A stretch of DNA of 15,446 nucleotides. Origin: D2472 sp964444385. GTDB taxonomy: Bacteria > Pseudomonadota > Gammaproteobacteria > Magnimaribacterales > D2472. Of the stretch, positions 13,537 to 15,446 are shown in pieces. Positions within the stretch are counted from its first letter, which is position 1. Each line of letters starts with the position of its first letter. The stretch covers positions 1 to 15,446 of the forward strand of contig CAYUHD010000033.1 of the NCBI GenBank assembly GCA_964444385.1, in the 5' to 3' direction. The notes below the pieces were generated by a model. It made no database searches. It worked only from the letters and a program-made list of their open reading frames with translations, and had not been told where the DNA came from. The position numbers were made by a program, and so were the translations under genes.

Positions 13537-14721
13537 ATGGAACACTTAGAACAATTTAGACAAGAAGTAAGAGATTGGTTGGAAGAAAATTGTCCTTCTT
13601 CTATGAGAACCCCCTTAGTACCAGAGGAAGAGGTTTGGGGGGGTAGAAATGCAGAATATGTTAATCCTGAATCTAAATTATGGCTTGAGAGAATGGGTGA
13701 AAAAGGATGGACAGCGCCTAATCTACCGAAAGAGTATGGTGGCGGCGGTTTAGACAAAGATCAAACAAAAGTTCTTCACCAAGAGCTTTACAGAATCAAA
13801 GCAAGACCAGCATTAAATAGTTTTGGAATTTGGATGCTAGCTCCTTGCATTATAGAGTTTGGATCAGAAGCGCAAAAACGAGAACATCTTCCAAAAATTA
13901 TCAAAGGAGAAATCAGATGGTGCCAAGGATACTCTGAGCCTGGTTCAGGCTCTGATCTAGCGAGCCTTTCAACTAAAGCAGAAGATATGGGTGATCATTA
14001 CTTAGTGAATGGTCAAAAAGTTTGGACTTCTTTCGCTGATAAAGCAGATTGGATATTTGCCTTAGTAAGAACAGGACCTAAAGAACCAAAACATAATGGA
14101 ATTAGTTTTTTACTTATAGATATGGCGAGTAAGGGAGTAAGCACTAAACCGATCACACTTATCAGTGGTAAATCACCATTTTGTGAGACATTTTTTGATA
14201 ATGTAAAAGCTCCAAAAGAAAACCTAGTTGGCCTAGAAAACTCAGGTTGGACAATAGCAAAAAAACTTCTTCAACATGAAAGAAACTTTATTTCTAATTT
14301 TGGCCTTGCAGGAGGTGGAACTGGATCTGGAGCAGATGTTGTAAATATTGCAAAGAAATATCTTGGAGAAAAGGATGGTCAGATAGCTGATGCTGCCCAT
14401 AGGGATAATATAACTTTACATAAAATGAAAGAGCATGCGTTTGGGTTAACCTTACAAAGATCTGGTGATGAGGGTGCAAAAGCTTCCGCTGCATCATCTA
14501 TGTTTAAGTACTATGGTACCGAACACAACAAAGATCGATATGAGCTAATGATTGCCGCAATGGGTAATAAAGGATTAGGCTGGTCTGATGAAGGATTTTC
14601 TGATGATGAGCAAGCTATTACTAAGGCATGGCTTAGAACTAAAGCCAATTCAATTGAGGGTGGAACCTCAGAGGTACAACTTAACGTAATTTCTAGACGG
14701 GTTCTAGATTTACCTAACTAA
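13537..14721 (+). CDS. acyl-CoA dehydrogenase, catalytic-type subunit
   Basis: Acyl-CoA dehydrogenases introduce the alpha-beta double bond in acyl-CoA with FAD and pass electrons to electron-transfer flavoprotein. The 394-residue protein is full length. Signatures include PKEYGGGGL (64-72), the FAD-loop motif GYSEPGSGSDLASL (131-144), NGQKVWTS (158-165) with Trp163 near the flavin, and IEGGTSEVQLN (373-383) in the closing helix. The medium-chain catalytic Glu position near 374 appears displaced. Glu248 in LLQHERN lies where isovaleryl- and long-chain-type enzymes keep their base, so it is the likely catalytic residue. A second dehydrogenase gene starts 7 bases later, which suggests a two-subunit enzyme such as those of sterol side-chain breakdown. 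The substrate is not determined. Confidence 0.93.
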   Translation: MEHLEQFRQEVRDWLEENCPSSMRTPLVPEEEVWGGRNAEYVNPESKLWLERMGEKGWTAPNLPKEYGGGGLDKDQTKVLHQELYRIKARPALNSFGIWMLAPCIIEFGSEAQKREHLPKIIKGEIRWCQGYSEPGSGSDLASLSTKAEDMGDHYLVNGQKVWTSFADKADWIFALVRTGPKEPKHNGISFLLIDMASKGVSTKPITLISGKSPFCETFFDNVKAPKENLVGLENSGWTIAKKLLQHERNFISNFGLAGGGTGSGADVVNIAKKYLGEKDGQIADAAHRDNITLHKMKEHAFGLTLQRSGDEGAKASAASSMFKYYGTEHNKDRYELMIAAMGNKGLGWSDEGFSDDEQAITKAWLRTKANSIEGGTSEVQLNVISRRVLDLPN

Positions 14722-14728
14722 AGAAAAA

Positions 14729-15446
14729 ATGAAATTAATACTCACAGAAGAACAACAATTTTTAAAAGATACTGCTAAAAATTTTGTAAGAGATAAAACT
14801 CCTGTTACCCATTTTAGGGAAATGCGAGACAGTGAAAATAGTCAATGCTGGGATGATGCTATATGGAAAGAAATGGTTGAATTGGGATGGTCAGGAATCC
14901 TTGTTCCAGAAAAGTTTGGTGGTTCTGAATTTGGTATGGCTGGTATCAGCGTTATCATGCAAGAACTAGGAAGAACACTTACGCCCTCTCCCATTTTATC
15001 AACATCAGTACTTGGTGTTTCAACCGTCAATATGCTTGGCTCAGATGAACAGAAAAGTAATTTCCTACCAAAAATTGTTTCTGGAGAGATAACAACTGCT
15101 TTTGCAATTGATGAAGGGAATCACCACAATCCTTTTGATATAGAAACAACGGCAAATCTTAAAGGAGACCACTGGGTTTTAAATGGAAATAAGGTTTTTG
15201 TTATTGATGGCGCAAGCGCTGATATTATTTTGATCGTTGCTCGCACATCTGGTAAAGCTCAAGTGTCTAATGGAATCTCTGTGTTTGCTGCAAACAAAGA
15301 TGCTAAAGGCTTAAATATATCTAAAATATCAACAGCTGATTCTCGTAATTATGCAAACCTTGAGATATCTGATCTGAAACTAGAACAAAGTACTTTATTA
15401 GGAGAGCAGGATCTGGCAGGTGAGACAATTGAAAAGATCCTTGACT
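14729..15446 (+). CDS. acyl-CoA dehydrogenase-like second subunit (cut by window edge)
   Basis: I translated this from the ATG at 14729-14731; 239 codons are present and the frame stays open to the edge. The start, LTEEQQFLKDTAKNFVRDK, and ELGWSGILVPEKFGGSEFGM (about 51-70) are plainly acyl-CoA dehydrogenase, as are the helical block GISVIMQELGR and SDEQKSNFLPKIVSGE. Where active members have an E-P-x-x-GSD loop for the flavin, this protein reads AIDEGNHHNPFDIE. The flavin Trp of the next strand is replaced by Phe (GNKVFVID). Half-degenerate partners like this are known in alpha2-beta2 dehydrogenases such as mycobacterial ChsE4-ChsE5. It is therefore probably the structural or substrate-shaping partner of the preceding gene. 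The C-terminal catalytic region lies outside the window. Confidence 0.9.
   Translation, partial: MKLILTEEQQFLKDTAKNFVRDKTPVTHFREMRDSENSQCWDDAIWKEMVELGWSGILVPEKFGGSEFGMAGISVIMQELGRTLTPSPILSTSVLGVSTVNMLGSDEQKSNFLPKIVSGEITTAFAIDEGNHHNPFDIETTANLKGDHWVLNGNKVFVIDGASADIILIVARTSGKAQVSNGISVFAANKDAKGLNISKISTADSRNYANLEISDLKLEQSTLLGEQDLAGETIEKILD

Noticed and set aside
13515..13757. Minus-strand open frame overlapping the start of the first acyl-CoA dehydrogenase
   Set aside because: It is antisense to a firm gene and crosses its start region; the Ser- and Pro-rich translation matches nothing.
1..15446. Mobile element, prophage, CRISPR array, toxin-antitoxin or defence island
   Set aside because: No transposase, integrase, regularly spaced repeat, tRNA-linked repeat or toxin-antitoxin pair was seen; the genes are housekeeping and catabolic with uniform AT-rich composition.

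Overview
The window is a gene-dense, AT-rich stretch with no gap over about 75 bases between genes and no mobile element, CRISPR array, rRNA or tRNA that I can see. The proteins are ordinary gammaproteobacterial types: a LexA with a near-consensus E. coli-like SOS box, a topoisomerase I with three zinc-ribbon motifs, a ThrH-type phosphatase and a 2-methylcitrate cycle. Low G+C, very short spacers and paired acyl-CoA dehydrogenase genes suggest a streamlined marine gammaproteobacterium of the SAR86 kind. That placement is inference; no marker gene here proves it.

Region 1 (1-4933, all minus strand) reads, in transcription order, 5'-nucleotidase, thrH, queH, prpB, prpC and the first 241 codons of prpD. 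The spacers are 0-4 bases, except 37 bases before prpB, where a second promoter may lie. The prp genes oxidise propionyl-CoA through 2-methylcitrate. QueH finishes queuosine in tRNA. Both are cobalamin-free alternatives to B12-dependent enzymes.

Region 2 (4934-5617) is a 66-base divergent control region followed by lexA on the plus strand. One SOS box overlaps the predicted promoters of both lexA and the leftward 5'-nucleotidase operon, so LexA may control both.

Region 3 (5614-13462, all minus strand) is a long array. In transcription order it holds a zinc alcohol dehydrogenase, nadK (NAD kinase), a GlpG-like rhomboid protease, galU, pyrD, an unknown one-pass membrane protein, topA and a small conserved unknown protein. 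The last gene converges on lexA, and the two stop codons overlap.

Region 4 (13463-15446, plus strand) starts at a second divergent control region and carries two consecutive acyl-CoA dehydrogenase genes; the second is cut by the window edge. The first keeps the FAD-loop and catalytic signatures. The second has lost the FAD-loop motif, which suggests an unequal two-subunit enzyme.

I found no clear new system. The best leads are the shared SOS box, the asymmetric dehydrogenase pair, the B12-free clustering, and the two unknown proteins flanking topA.
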